A stretch of 64,000 bases of DNA from Candidatus Skiveiella danica (GTDB lineage: Bacteria; Pseudomonadota; Gammaproteobacteria; Burkholderiales; Burkholderiaceae_C), in NCBI GenBank assembly GCA_016721925.1, contig JADKHE010000005.1, positions 189,828 to 253,827 of the forward strand, written 5' to 3'. Each line of letters opens with the position of its first letter. Within the stretch, counting starts at the first letter, position 1. Both the position numbers and the translations under genes were made by a program. Positions 17,596 to 26,888 of this stretch are shown piece by piece. The notes below the pieces were generated by a model. The model was not told the origin of the DNA. It worked only from the letters and a program-made list of their open reading frames with translations, and searched no databases.

Positions 17596-18915
17596 ATGAA
17601 CGCGACAGCAAGCGCCCGCCACGGCGTCGAATCCGCCTACGCCTGGGCGCGCCTGATGGTGTCGCTGGCGCTGATGACCATCGGTGGCGTCGGCATGTAC
17701 GGTGCGTCGGTGGTGTTGCCGGCCGTGCAGCGCGATTTCGGCGCGGTGCGCGCCGATGCCTCGTTTCCCTACACCCTGACGTTGATCGGCTTTGGCATCG
17801 GCGGCATCCTGATGGGGCGGCTGGCCGACCGCTTCGGCGTTATGGTGGTAGCGCTGATCGGCGCTGCCGGCCTGGGGCTGGGACTTGCGGCCGCGGGTGC
17901 TTCGAGCAGCCTGTGGCAGTTCACACTGGCCCACGGACTGCTGATCGGCCTGCTCGGCGTCTCCGCCACCTTCGCGCCGCTGGTGGCCGACACCTCGCTG
18001 TGGTTCACCCGCCGCCGGGGCATCGCGGTGGCCATCTGCATGAGCGGCAACTACCTGGCCGGCGCGGTGTGGCCGCCGGTGATGCAGCACTTCATCGACA
18101 GCGCCGGCTGGCGCGCCACCTATTTCGGTCTGGCCATCTTCTGCGTGCTGACCATGGCGCCGCTGGCGCTGTTCCTGCGCCGGCCCGCGCCCGTCACCGC
18201 AGTGCAGGCGGGCGCCAGCGCGACGGTCATGAAGTCCGCGCGTTTCCTCGGCCGGTCGGACCCTGCCCATCCACTCGGGCAGACGCCGCGGCGCCTGCAG
18301 ATGCTGCTGTGCGTGGCCGGGGTGAGCTGCTGCGTGGCGATGTCGATGCCCCAGGTGCACATCGTGGCCTACTGCACCGACCTGGGTTTTGGCGCTGCGC
18401 AGGGCGCGCAGATGCTGTCGTTGATGATGGCGGCGGGCATTGCCAGCCGGTTGCTGTCGGGCTGGGTGTCGGACCACATCGGCGGGCTGCGCACGCTGAT
18501 GCTGGGCTCGGTGCTGCAAGGCGTGGCGCTGTTGCTGTTCCTGCCGTTCGATGGCCTGGCGCCGCTGTATGTGGTTTCGGGTCTGTTCGGCCTGTTCCAG
18601 GGCGGCATCGTGCCGAGCTACGCGCTGATCGTGCGCGAGTACTTCACCCCCAAGGAGGCCGGCGCGCGCGTCGGCACCGTGCTGATGGCCACGCTGCTGG
18701 GCATGGCGCTGGGCGGCTGGCTCTCGGGCGCCATCTTCGACTGGACGGGCTCCTACCGGGCCGCCTTCGTCAACGGAATCGCCTGGAACCTGGTCAATGT
18801 GGGCATCGTCGGTTTTCTGTTGTACCGGGTGCGGGGGGCGGGCCGGGGGCCCCGGGGAGCCGCGGGGGTGGCTGGGGGGGTCCTCGGGCGGGGGGGCCGG
18901 GGGGGGCCTTTGTGA
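17596..18915 (+). CDS. MFS transporter, C-terminal end corrupted by a low-quality junction
   Basis: The start at 17596 gives a normal MFS protein with about twelve hydrophobic helices and motif-A-like loop GRLADRFGV. The family-typical last helix (NGIAWNLVNVGIVGFLLYRV) ends near 18830. After that the frame runs into a Gly/Arg/Pro tail made of G/C homopolymers (about 18835-18912), which is not credible protein. The true stop is therefore probably lost. Substrate unknown; small organic anion transport is typical of this subfamily. Confidence 0.78.
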   Translation: MNATASARHGVESAYAWARLMVSLALMTIGGVGMYGASVVLPAVQRDFGAVRADASFPYTLTLIGFGIGGILMGRLADRFGVMVVALIGAAGLGLGLAAAGASSSLWQFTLAHGLLIGLLGVSATFAPLVADTSLWFTRRRGIAVAICMSGNYLAGAVWPPVMQHFIDSAGWRATYFGLAIFCVLTMAPLALFLRRPAPVTAVQAGASATVMKSARFLGRSDPAHPLGQTPRRLQMLLCVAGVSCCVAMSMPQVHIVAYCTDLGFGAAQGAQMLSLMMAAGIASRLLSGWVSDHIGGLRTLMLGSVLQGVALLLFLPFDGLAPLYVVSGLFGLFQGGIVPSYALIVREYFTPKEAGARVGTVLMATLLGMALGGWLSGAIFDWTGSYRAAFVNGIAWNLVNVGIVGFLLYRVRGAGRGPRGAAGVAGGVLGRGGRGGPL

Positions 18916-19015
18916 GTCGGTAGTGGACATGTTGGCTGTACTTCCTCTCCACCCACCGACAGTAAATAAAAATTTTTAAACAAAAACAAAACCACCACGC
19001 CACTACTGCAGCAGC
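18832..19015. other. low-quality assembly junction
   Basis: Long G and C homopolymers (18832-18912) are followed abruptly by an AT-rich stretch with AAATAAAAATTTTT and repeated AAACA units (18960-18995). Neither side encodes anything plausible, and the composition differs sharply from both flanks. It looks like untrimmed read ends joining two contigs. Confidence 0.7.
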
Positions 19016-19019
19016 CAGG

Positions 19020-21443
19020 TCAGCGCTTCACCGGCCATTGGTCGTAAAGTTTGACCGGAATGCTTTCACCCCATAGCTCGATGTGTGCGGGGCTTCCCTG
19101 ATGCGTCTCGTTGGCCGCCTGGCCACGGACATAGCCCAGCGCGACGCAGGAGCCGGCCAAAGGGCTCCAGCCCGCGGACGAAATTTCGCCGACGGACGCG
19201 CCTTCGAAGCGTATGGCCTCGCCACCCCATACGAATGCCGTGGGTGAGTCCAGCACCAGAGACACCAGCTTCTTGCGAAGGGGCTGCCCCCGGGAGGCCA
19301 GCAAGGCGGACTTGCCGATGAAGTCGCCGGGCTTGTCCAGCTTGACGGCGTAACCCAGGCCGGCCTCCCAGGGTGTTTCGTCGGGTCCGAGTTCGGCGCC
19401 CCAGGCACGGCGCCCCTGTTCGATCCGAAGCGCGTCCAGTGCGTAGTAGCCGGCGTCGCGCAGGTTCAGGTCGCGCCCTGCTTCGTGCAGAGCGAGGTAG
19501 ACGTGGCGCGCCATTTCCACGGGCACATACAGCTCGAATCCCGGCCCGCCCACGTAACTCATGCGCGCCGCCCGCACACGGGCGAGACCCACGTCAATGA
19601 CACGGGTCCATGAGAACTTGAGCGCCTCGGGGGAAAGGTCATCGGGACTGACACGGGCCAGCAACCCGCGTGCCCCAGGCCCCATCACCGAAAGCACGCT
19701 GTAGAGCGGCGAAACGTCGGTCAGCACGGCGTGCTCGTCGGGCTTGATGTGACGGGAGATCCAGTCGAAATCGCGCACCGTCTGCGCCGATCCGGTGATG
19801 ATCAGGAAACGCTCGCCCATGCGGTCGGGCTGCTGGCGAATCACGGTCAGGTCGCTTTCAAAGCCGCCCCGCTCGTTGAGCAGCGCGGTGTAGACCATCT
19901 TGTCGACCGGCACGTCCATGTCGTTGGCGCACAGGCGTTGCAGCACCGCCAATGCGTCGCGGCCCTGGAGCAGCAACTTGGAAAATGACGTTTGATCGTA
20001 GAGCGCCACGGCTTCCCGCGTGGCTTTCTGTTCTTCGATCATCCAAGGCAGCCAGCCTGGACGATCGAGCGTGTGGGCCGGCATGGCCTGGCCGTGCGGC
20101 CGGAAGTAGTTGGCTCGCTCCCAGCCGTTGCGGCTGCCAAACTCGGCGCCCCGCTCTGCCAGAAGATCGTACAGGGGCGATGTCCGCAGGGGCCGGGCTG
20201 TCTCCAGCTCCTGGCGCGGCCAGCGCATCGCGTAGTGCAGGCCCAGGGTTTCGCCGGTGCGCGCAGCCAGCGCCTTGCGGTTGGCGGTGAACGCGCCAAA
20301 GCGGCGAACGTCCACGTCCCAGAGATCGGTGCTGGGCTCGCCCCCCACAATCCATTCCGCCATCAGGCGTCCGGCTCCGCCGCTGTTGGCAATGCCCGCC
20401 GAATTGAATCCGGCGCAGACGAAATAGTTGCGCAGTTCGGGAGCTTCTCCCAGGATGAAATTGCCGTCGGGCGTGAAGCTCTCGGGCCCATTGAGCAGCA
20501 TCTTGATCTCGGCGGTCTCCAGGCACGGCGTGCGGTGCAGGGCGTTGGTCATGAGGGGTTCGAACTGGTCCCAGTCCTCGTCGAGCAATTCAAACTGGAA
20601 GGTGCTCGGAATGGGGTCCATCTTCCAGGGCTTGGCCTTGGGCTCGAAGCCCCCCATGACCAGGCCGCCGACCTCTTCCTTGTAGTAGATGAAGCCGTCG
20701 GGGTCGCGCATCACCGGCAGCATCGGATGCACGCCATCGATCTTTCCGGTGACGATGTAGAAGTGCTCGGCGGAGTAGAGCGGCACATTGACCCCGGCCA
20801 GTGCGCCGAACTGGCGTGCCCATTGCCCTGCGCAGTTCACCAGCACTTCGCACCGCACGTCACCCTGGCGGGTCCTGACACCCACAGCCCGTCCGCCTTC
20901 GATGATGACCCCGGTGACCTCGACATCCTCCACCATCTTCACACCGCGATTGCGCGCCCCTTTGGCCAGCGACATGCACAGGTCCGCCGGGTTGGCCTTG
21001 CCGTCCCCGGGCAACCAGATGGCGCCCTGCAGATCGTCGGTTCGCATCACCGGGTAGCGTTCGCCCGCTTCCCGGGGTGAAATCAGGTGGCACTCAACGC
21101 CGAAGCTGTTGGCCATCGTCGCTTGCTTCTTCAGGACCTTCATGCGCTCGGGGGTGCGGGCGACGTTGACGCTGCCGCACTGCTTCCAGCCCGTGGCCAG
21201 GCCCGTCTCGGCCTCCAGCGTGGCGTACAGTTCGATGCCGTACTTGCTCATCACGGTCATGTTGCGGTTCGGCCGCATCTGCCCCACCAGGCCGGCGGCG
21301 TGCCAGGTCGTGCCGCTGGTGAGCTTGCCCTGTTCGAGGAGCAGCACGTCGGTCCTGCCGAACTTGGCCAGGTGGTAGGCGGTCGAGCAGCCGGCAATGC
21401 CGCCGCCGACGATGACGATCTGTGCGTGGCCTGGAAGACTCAT
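19020..21443 (-). CDS. dimethylglycine/sarcosine dehydrogenase-like FAD- and folate-dependent oxidoreductase
   Basis: 807 residues from the ATG at 21443, preceded by AAGGAG. N-terminal DAO fold with FAD motif IVIVGGGIAGCS and TTWHAAGLVGQ; His48 is the residue that covalently holds FAD in DMGDH/SARDH. The C-terminal half is an aminomethyltransferase (GCV_T) fold that binds tetrahydrofolate (for example GGPGFELYVPVE and LRIEQGRRAWGAELGPDETPWEAGL). Family reaction: oxidative N-demethylation with formaldehyde captured on folate. It is the distal gene of the leftward gntR-phnA-phnY-Na/Pi-EamA run (27-base gap to the EamA gene), so an N-methylated amine linked to phosphonate catabolism is a possible substrate. 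That is inference. Confidence 0.85.
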   Translation of the reverse strand: MSLPGHAQIVIVGGGIAGCSTAYHLAKFGRTDVLLLEQGKLTSGTTWHAAGLVGQMRPNRNMTVMSKYGIELYATLEAETGLATGWKQCGSVNVARTPERMKVLKKQATMANSFGVECHLISPREAGERYPVMRTDDLQGAIWLPGDGKANPADLCMSLAKGARNRGVKMVEDVEVTGVIIEGGRAVGVRTRQGDVRCEVLVNCAGQWARQFGALAGVNVPLYSAEHFYIVTGKIDGVHPMLPVMRDPDGFIYYKEEVGGLVMGGFEPKAKPWKMDPIPSTFQFELLDEDWDQFEPLMTNALHRTPCLETAEIKMLLNGPESFTPDGNFILGEAPELRNYFVCAGFNSAGIANSGGAGRLMAEWIVGGEPSTDLWDVDVRRFGAFTANRKALAARTGETLGLHYAMRWPRQELETARPLRTSPLYDLLAERGAEFGSRNGWERANYFRPHGQAMPAHTLDRPGWLPWMIEEQKATREAVALYDQTSFSKLLLQGRDALAVLQRLCANDMDVPVDKMVYTALLNERGGFESDLTVIRQQPDRMGERFLIITGSAQTVRDFDWISRHIKPDEHAVLTDVSPLYSVLSVMGPGARGLLARVSPDDLSPEALKFSWTRVIDVGLARVRAARMSYVGGPGFELYVPVEMARHVYLALHEAGRDLNLRDAGYYALDALRIEQGRRAWGAELGPDETPWEAGLGYAVKLDKPGDFIGKSALLASRGQPLRKKLVSLVLDSPTAFVWGGEAIRFEGASVGEISSAGWSPLAGSCVALGYVRGQAANETHQGSPAHIELWGESIPVKLYDQWPVKR

Positions 21444-21470
21444 GATCAACTCCTTGGTACGGTAAACAGA

Positions 21471-22313
21471 CTAGCCCATTCGCAACGCCATGACGCCCGA
21501 GGCGATCATGGCGGCACCGAACACCCTTCGGCGTGTGAGTGCCTCTTTCAGAAACCAGACCCCCAGCAGCACGGCAAACAGGACCGAAGTCTCGCGCAAA
21601 GCGGCCACGGTGGCGACCGGCGCGCGCGTCATGGCCCACAGGGCGATGCCGTAGGAGCCGAGCGAGGCGCAGGCGCCAATCGTGGCCAGCGGCCAGCGGT
21701 GACGGGCGTAGCGGCCGAGCGCGGGTCCGCGTGTGGCAAACATGAGCAACGCGAATGGCCAGCCGTCGAAGAGGAAGAGCGTAGCGACATATTGCAGGGC
21801 ATTGTCCGACGCGCGCACACCGAGCCCGTCGACCACGGTATAGACGGCAATGATGACGGCATTGGCAAGCGCGAAGGCAACGGCTTTGGGAGCCTCCAGG
21901 GCATGGCGGTTGAGGCCCAGAACCAGTACGCCGCAACTGATGCCGATGACGCCGGCCCAGGCCAACGGCGACAGTGTCTCACCCAGCGTGAATGTCGCTG
22001 ACAAAGCGACCAGAAGCGGCGCGACGCCGCGCATCAAAGGGTAGGTCAGACCCAGATCGCCATGCCGGTAGGCTCCCGTCAGCGCAAGGTAATAGCCGAT
22101 ATGGATCACGACCGACGCGGCGATGAACGGCCAGGCCTCGGCCTTCGGCCAGCCCACCAGGGCCACCAGGGGAATGGCCATGAAAGACCCGATCAGGTGG
22201 ATCGTGGCCATGTCCAGGTCCTTGTCCTGGCTCGACTTGACCAGCGCATTCCAGCTGGCGTGCAGCAGCGCTGCAAACAGCACCGCCCCTACCACCGGCC
22301 AGCTGAGCGTCAT
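21471..22313 (-). CDS. EamA/DMT-family permease
   Basis: 280 residues from the ATG at 22313 (MTLSWPVVGAVLFAALLHASWNALVK, the usual N-terminus); an upstream start would overlap the Na/Pi gene. About ten hydrophobic helices in two EamA repeats. Drug/metabolite transporter superfamily members export amines, amino acids or metabolites across the inner membrane. Its position inside the phosphonate run suggests export or uptake of a pathway compound, but no substrate can be deduced. Confidence 0.8.
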   Translation of the reverse strand: MTLSWPVVGAVLFAALLHASWNALVKSSQDKDLDMATIHLIGSFMAIPLVALVGWPKAEAWPFIAASVVIHIGYYLALTGAYRHGDLGLTYPLMRGVAPLLVALSATFTLGETLSPLAWAGVIGISCGVLVLGLNRHALEAPKAVAFALANAVIIAVYTVVDGLGVRASDNALQYVATLFLFDGWPFALLMFATRGPALGRYARHRWPLATIGACASLGSYGIALWAMTRAPVATVAALRETSVLFAVLLGVWFLKEALTRRRVFGAAMIASGVMALRMG

Positions 22314-22392
22314 GGGGCGGGGCTCAACGGCGCCTGTGGGCGAAGTGCTGGCGAAAGGAGCCCGGCCAATGCACGTTTCATCATCCGATGGC

Positions 22393-24054
22393 TCAAACGG
22401 CCGCCTCGGGCTCACGAAGGCGGGTCTTGGTCAAGGCGCCGGCGGCTTCCAGGATCGGGTAGGCGATCGAGCAGATGTGCGAGTTGATGCGCTTCAGGTC
22501 GCTGATCAGGTCAATGTGCAGCGAACTGGTGCCGATGCTCTCCGGCGTGTTGTCTTGCAGGCGTGAAAGGTGCGTCGAGGCGTACTCGCGTTCAAGATCC
22601 CGGAAGTGCGCCTTTTCCTGAAGAAGCTTCTGTGCATCCTCGATTTGCCCATCCAGGAAAACGCTCATCCCGAGCCGCAGATTGGAGACCAGCCGCTCGT
22701 GCATGTGGCAGATTTCCGCCATGCCCGCATCCGAGAAGCTCCGGCCGGGGCGGATCTTCTTGTCTTCGATGTCCTGCAAGACACGCTCGATGGTGTCACC
22801 GATCTGCTCCATGTTGATCGTGAAGGAGACGATGTCGGCCCAGCGGCGACCCTCGCGCTCGGACAAGGCCTCCCGCGAGATCTGGGTCAGGTAGAACTTG
22901 ATGGCCGAGTACAGCTCGTCGACGGTGTCGTCACTTGCACGCAGCTGCCCGGCCAGCGTGAGGTCGTTGGTCCGTATGACCGTCACGACGCCGCGCAGCA
23001 TGGTTTCGACGACGTCGGCCTGATGAAGGGCCTCGCGGGCGGCGCACGAAATGGCCAGTGACGGCGTCGCCAGTGCGGTCGGGTCGAGGTGTTGCGGGCG
23101 ATTGAACGGACCCTTTTTCAGGGGGACCGGCAGCCAGCGATCGAGTCGAGCGCCGAGAGTGCGGGTAAAGCCGATGAACAGGAGACCCAGGACGATGTTG
23201 AACAGGAAGTGAAAGCTCACGACCTGGCTCAAAGGGGAGGGCATGTAGGGGGCGACGCCCTTCAGCACGGCCGGAACGTAGGGCATGAGGACCAGCATCA
23301 GCGCGCAGCCGATACCCTTGAAGATCAGGTTCCCGATCGGGACGCGACGCTCTGCAGGACCATTTCGGGCGGTCGACAGAACCGCGAGAATGCCGCTGCC
23401 CAGATTGGCCCCCAGGACCAGTCCGAGCGCCACCGTCAGCGGGAGAATGCCCGAGGCGGCCAGGGCGGCCGTCAGCAGCACGATGGCCAGACTCGAATAG
23501 GAAAAGATCGTCAGCACAGCGCCGACGGCGATGTCCAGCAGCACTTCATTCGGCAGCGCGGTCAGCAGGCTTTGCACCAGGGGTGACTGGGTCATCGGCC
23601 GGGTCGCAGACACGATGAGCTGCAACGCCAGGGTAATGAGCCCCAGACCGATCATGACCCGCCCGACGCGCCCGGCCGTGGTGGCCTGCCGTGACGTGAA
23701 GAGGATCACGCCGATCACGATGAGCAGGGGAGACAGCCAGGACAGGTCGAAGGAAAAGACCACGGCCATCAGGCTGGTTCCCATGTCGGCGCCGAGCATC
23801 ACGGCCAGTCCGGCGCCGGTCGCAATCAAGCCTTGCCCGACAAACGAGGACGCGATCAGGCAGGTGGCGGTGCTGCTCTGGATGAGTCCGGTCACACCCA
23901 GCCCCGCCAGCATCGCCGTCAACTGGTTGTCGGTGCTCTGCTTGAGCACGCGACGAAGGTCCTCGCCAAGAACCCGCAGCACTCCGGTCCGGACCGTGTG
24001 AGTGCCCCAGACCAGCAGGGCAATGGCGGCAAAGAGGTTCAGCAGGTGCTGCAT
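22393..24054 (-). CDS. Na+/phosphate symporter with PhoU-like C-terminal domain
   Basis: 553 residues. The N-terminal ~310 residues contain two Na_Pi_cotrans repeats (GVTGLIQSSTATC with the QSS motif; LGANLGSGILAVLS is the second). The C-terminal ~220 residues are PhoU-like helices (SFTINMEQIGDTIERVLQDIEDKK). Family members move phosphate across the inner membrane with sodium. Placed 88 bases after phnY on the same strand, it is well placed to balance the phosphate released by phosphonoacetate hydrolase. Confidence 0.87.
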   Translation of the reverse strand: MQHLLNLFAAIALLVWGTHTVRTGVLRVLGEDLRRVLKQSTDNQLTAMLAGLGVTGLIQSSTATCLIASSFVGQGLIATGAGLAVMLGADMGTSLMAVVFSFDLSWLSPLLIVIGVILFTSRQATTAGRVGRVMIGLGLITLALQLIVSATRPMTQSPLVQSLLTALPNEVLLDIAVGAVLTIFSYSSLAIVLLTAALAASGILPLTVALGLVLGANLGSGILAVLSTARNGPAERRVPIGNLIFKGIGCALMLVLMPYVPAVLKGVAPYMPSPLSQVVSFHFLFNIVLGLLFIGFTRTLGARLDRWLPVPLKKGPFNRPQHLDPTALATPSLAISCAAREALHQADVVETMLRGVVTVIRTNDLTLAGQLRASDDTVDELYSAIKFYLTQISREALSEREGRRWADIVSFTINMEQIGDTIERVLQDIEDKKIRPGRSFSDAGMAEICHMHERLVSNLRLGMSVFLDGQIEDAQKLLQEKAHFRDLEREYASTHLSRLQDNTPESIGTSSLHIDLISDLKRINSHICSIAYPILEAAGALTKTRLREPEAAV

Positions 24055-24142
24055 GGACTCGCCGCAGCCTTACGCACGCGGGGCACGCCACTGTAGGGCT
24101 CATCACCGGGCTCCATCAGCCGTTGCTCGACGGCCTTCAGGG

Positions 24143-25600
24143 TCAAAGCCATGGCAGCGAATAGGTCTTCAGGTTGGTGAAACTCTTCATGGCTTCCTGC
24201 ACGCCCTCCTTGTAGCCCAGACCCGAATCCTTGATGCCGCCAAACGGCGTCAGTTCAAGGCGGTAGCCGGGCACTTCACGGACGTTGACCGAGCCCACCT
24301 GAAGCTCATTGATGAAGCGGGTGATGTAGTCCATGCGGTTGGTGCAGACCGCGCTGGACAGGCCGTACGCGGTGCCGTTCGAAATGGCAATCGCCTGATC
24401 GATGTCCTTGAACCGGATGATCGGAGAGACCGGACCGAATGTCTCCTCCCGGGCCACCAGCATGTCCGGGGTCACCTGGTCGAGAACGGTGGGCGAATAC
24501 AGCGCGCCACGACGCCGGTTGCCCTCGAGCAATCTCGCACCCTGCGCAATGGCCTCGTTGACGCGACGCTCGAAAAACATGGCGGCGGCCTCGTCGATCA
24601 CGGTTCCCATGTCATTGCCCGGGTCGGCCGGATCGCCGTACTTCCAGGCACGGGTTTTCTCGACAACCTGATCCACAAAGCGATCCGCCACCGCTTCGTG
24701 CACCAGCATGCGCTTGACCGCCGTGCAGCGTTGGCCCGAGTTCTTGTACGAGCCCTGCACCGCAAGGGTGGAAGCTTCGTCCAGATCGGCGTCCTCCATC
24801 ACGATGATGGGATCGTTTCCGCCGAGTTCGAGCACCATGCGCCGGTAGCCGGCTTTGGACGCGATATATTTTCCGATCGCCACGCCGCCGGTGAAGGTCA
24901 CCAGATCAACAAGCTCATTGGTGATGAGTTCATCTGCGATTTCCCGCGGGTCGCCCGTGATCACGCTCAGCATCTCGGGTGGCAGACCGGCTTCGTACAG
25001 GATGTCGGCAAACAGGATTGCCGAAAAAGGCACCTTTTCGCTCGGCTTGAGCACCATGCGATTGTTGGTGGCAATGCTGGGGACGACTTTGTGCGCCACC
25101 TGGTTCATCGGGTGGTTGAAAGGCGTGATCGCACAAATGACGCCCAGCAAGGGTGAGCGCTGGGTATAGACGCGTCGCTTCTTGCCGTGCGGCGTCAGGT
25201 CGCAACTGAAGATCTGCCCATCATCCTTGAGCACTTCGCTGGCGCCGAATGCGAGCACGTCGCTGACCCGTCCGGCTTCGTACAGCGCGTCCTTGATGCA
25301 AAGGCCGGACTCGGCGCTGATGAGTTGCGCGACCTGATCCAGCCGCTGGCTGATGATGACGGCCGCCCGGTTCAATACGGCTGCCCGTTCGTAGCGGGTG
25401 AGCCGGGGCTGGAAGCCGTGTGCGATGGCAAAGGCTTCACGCGCCTCGTCGAGGGTCGCCTTCGGAACGGTTCCGAGAATCTTCTCCGTGTAAGGGTTGT
25501 ACACGGTGATGGTCCGGTCATCCGGTCGACCGGCGCCTCGCGGGCGCCCGGCTATGCGCATGGCGTTGAGCTGATGGTCCTGGATGTAGGCTTCGATCAT
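24143..25600 (-). CDS. phnY: phosphonoacetaldehyde dehydrogenase
   Basis: 485 residues, the expected PhnY length. Aldehyde dehydrogenase superfamily: ITPFNHPMN, the LELGGNDP strand with the general-base Glu, catalytic Cys in SGQRCTAVKR, and ETFGPVSP. It oxidises phosphonoacetaldehyde to phosphonoacetate with NAD. Directly downstream of the phosphonoacetate hydrolase gene (22-base gap) and opposite an AEP transporter/phnW operon, which makes the specific PhnY call strong. Confidence 0.9.
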   Translation of the reverse strand: MIEAYIQDHQLNAMRIAGRPRGAGRPDDRTITVYNPYTEKILGTVPKATLDEAREAFAIAHGFQPRLTRYERAAVLNRAAVIISQRLDQVAQLISAESGLCIKDALYEAGRVSDVLAFGASEVLKDDGQIFSCDLTPHGKKRRVYTQRSPLLGVICAITPFNHPMNQVAHKVVPSIATNNRMVLKPSEKVPFSAILFADILYEAGLPPEMLSVITGDPREIADELITNELVDLVTFTGGVAIGKYIASKAGYRRMVLELGGNDPIIVMEDADLDEASTLAVQGSYKNSGQRCTAVKRMLVHEAVADRFVDQVVEKTRAWKYGDPADPGNDMGTVIDEAAAMFFERRVNEAIAQGARLLEGNRRRGALYSPTVLDQVTPDMLVAREETFGPVSPIIRFKDIDQAIAISNGTAYGLSSAVCTNRMDYITRFINELQVGSVNVREVPGYRLELTPFGGIKDSGLGYKEGVQEAMKSFTNLKTYSLPWL

Positions 25601-25622
25601 GGTGCAGACCCGGTGATCCGCC

Positions 25623-26867
25623 TTACTGGGCGTAATTCAGCGCCAATTCAAAGGCGTCAAAATTTCTGAAGCGCCGCGTCGTATCCAGGCCCGGCAAGGC
25701 GCGGTTGATGATCAGCGGCACGCGCTGTTCGCTGATGCCGCCATGGGAGCGCAGCGGGACTTCGAGCGCAGACAGGTCATGGCGCGCCGCCGAAGTGCCG
25801 ATCACGGTGAAGCGCTCGGACACGACCACCAGGTCGCCGATGCGGTCCGCGGGCAGTTCGAAGCGCTCGGCGGCCTGCTCGCGTGTCAGCACGACCTCGA
25901 TGCCCCGGACCGCCTGCAGGCGAGCACAGGCCTCAGGTAGGTCGACGCCATTCGGAAGGTACACCGTGGCGAATGAACCCAGCGCACCGTGGTGGACCAC
26001 ATAGGGGTCGGTAATGGGAAGGATGACACGGGCCTTGGAAACGATGTGGGCATCGGTCGTGCCCAGCCAGGCATCGAACCAGTCCTGCAGGTAGATGACG
26101 TCCGGCGTGCCGTCCATCGCGACCTTGGCGTTCATGCCGTGGTCGGCGGTCAGGGCGATCACACAACCCAGCGCTTCAAGCTGCGCCAGATAGCCGTCCA
26201 TCATGGCGTAGAAATCATTGGCGCCCGTCGTTCCGGGGGCATGCTTGTGCTGGACGTAATCCGTGGTGGACAGGTACATCACATCCGGGCGCACTTTCTC
26301 CATCAGTTTGACGCCGGCGGCAAAGACGAACTCCGACAGGTCGGCGCTGTAGACGCTGGGCAAGGGCTTGCCGACCAGCGCGAGCACGTCGCTGATGCCG
26401 TTCTCGCCAAGGGTGGCCTGATCGGCCTTTTCGGCGGAAAAACAGATGCCCTTCATCTTGTGGCCCAGCAGCGCTCGAAGCTTGTCCTTGGCTGTGACCA
26501 CGGCAATCGACAGGCCTGTATCGGCCAGGGCGGCCAGCAATGTGGGCGCGCGCAGCCACTTGGGATCGTTCATCATGACTTCGGTATTGCTGCCGACGTC
26601 GTACAGATAGTTGCCGCAGATGCCATGCACGCTGGGCGGCACCCCAGTCACGATCGAAAGGTTGTTCGGATTGGTGAAACTCGGCACCACGCAATCGGCG
26701 ACCAGGCCCACACCCTTGGCAAGCGCCGTCTTGAGCCAGGGCATCCGGCCCGTGGCCACGGCTTGTGCCAGGTAGTCGGGCTCGCAGCCGTCTACGCAAA
26801 CCACGACCGTGGGTTGTTTGGGGGACTTGTAGCTTCTGCCGTTGACAGTGAGCATTGGCGAGTTCAT
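25623..26867 (-). CDS. phnA: phosphonoacetate hydrolase
   Basis: 414 residues, alkaline phosphatase superfamily. Metal-binding Asp in VVVCVDGCEPDY (Asp26), the nucleophilic Thr in SFTNPNNLSIVTG (Thr65), and the second metal site in ALTADHGMNAK. It cleaves phosphonoacetate to acetate and phosphate using zinc, the last step of the PhnW-PhnY-PhnA route. Sits between the GntR regulator and phnY with gaps of about 21 bases. Confidence 0.92.
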   Translation of the reverse strand: MNSPMLTVNGRSYKSPKQPTVVVCVDGCEPDYLAQAVATGRMPWLKTALAKGVGLVADCVVPSFTNPNNLSIVTGVPPSVHGICGNYLYDVGSNTEVMMNDPKWLRAPTLLAALADTGLSIAVVTAKDKLRALLGHKMKGICFSAEKADQATLGENGISDVLALVGKPLPSVYSADLSEFVFAAGVKLMEKVRPDVMYLSTTDYVQHKHAPGTTGANDFYAMMDGYLAQLEALGCVIALTADHGMNAKVAMDGTPDVIYLQDWFDAWLGTTDAHIVSKARVILPITDPYVVHHGALGSFATVYLPNGVDLPEACARLQAVRGIEVVLTREQAAERFELPADRIGDLVVVSERFTVIGTSAARHDLSALEVPLRSHGGISEQRVPLIINRALPGLDTTRRFRNFDAFELALNYAQ

Positions 26868-26888
26868 GGTGATCCTTTTCTGTTCTCG

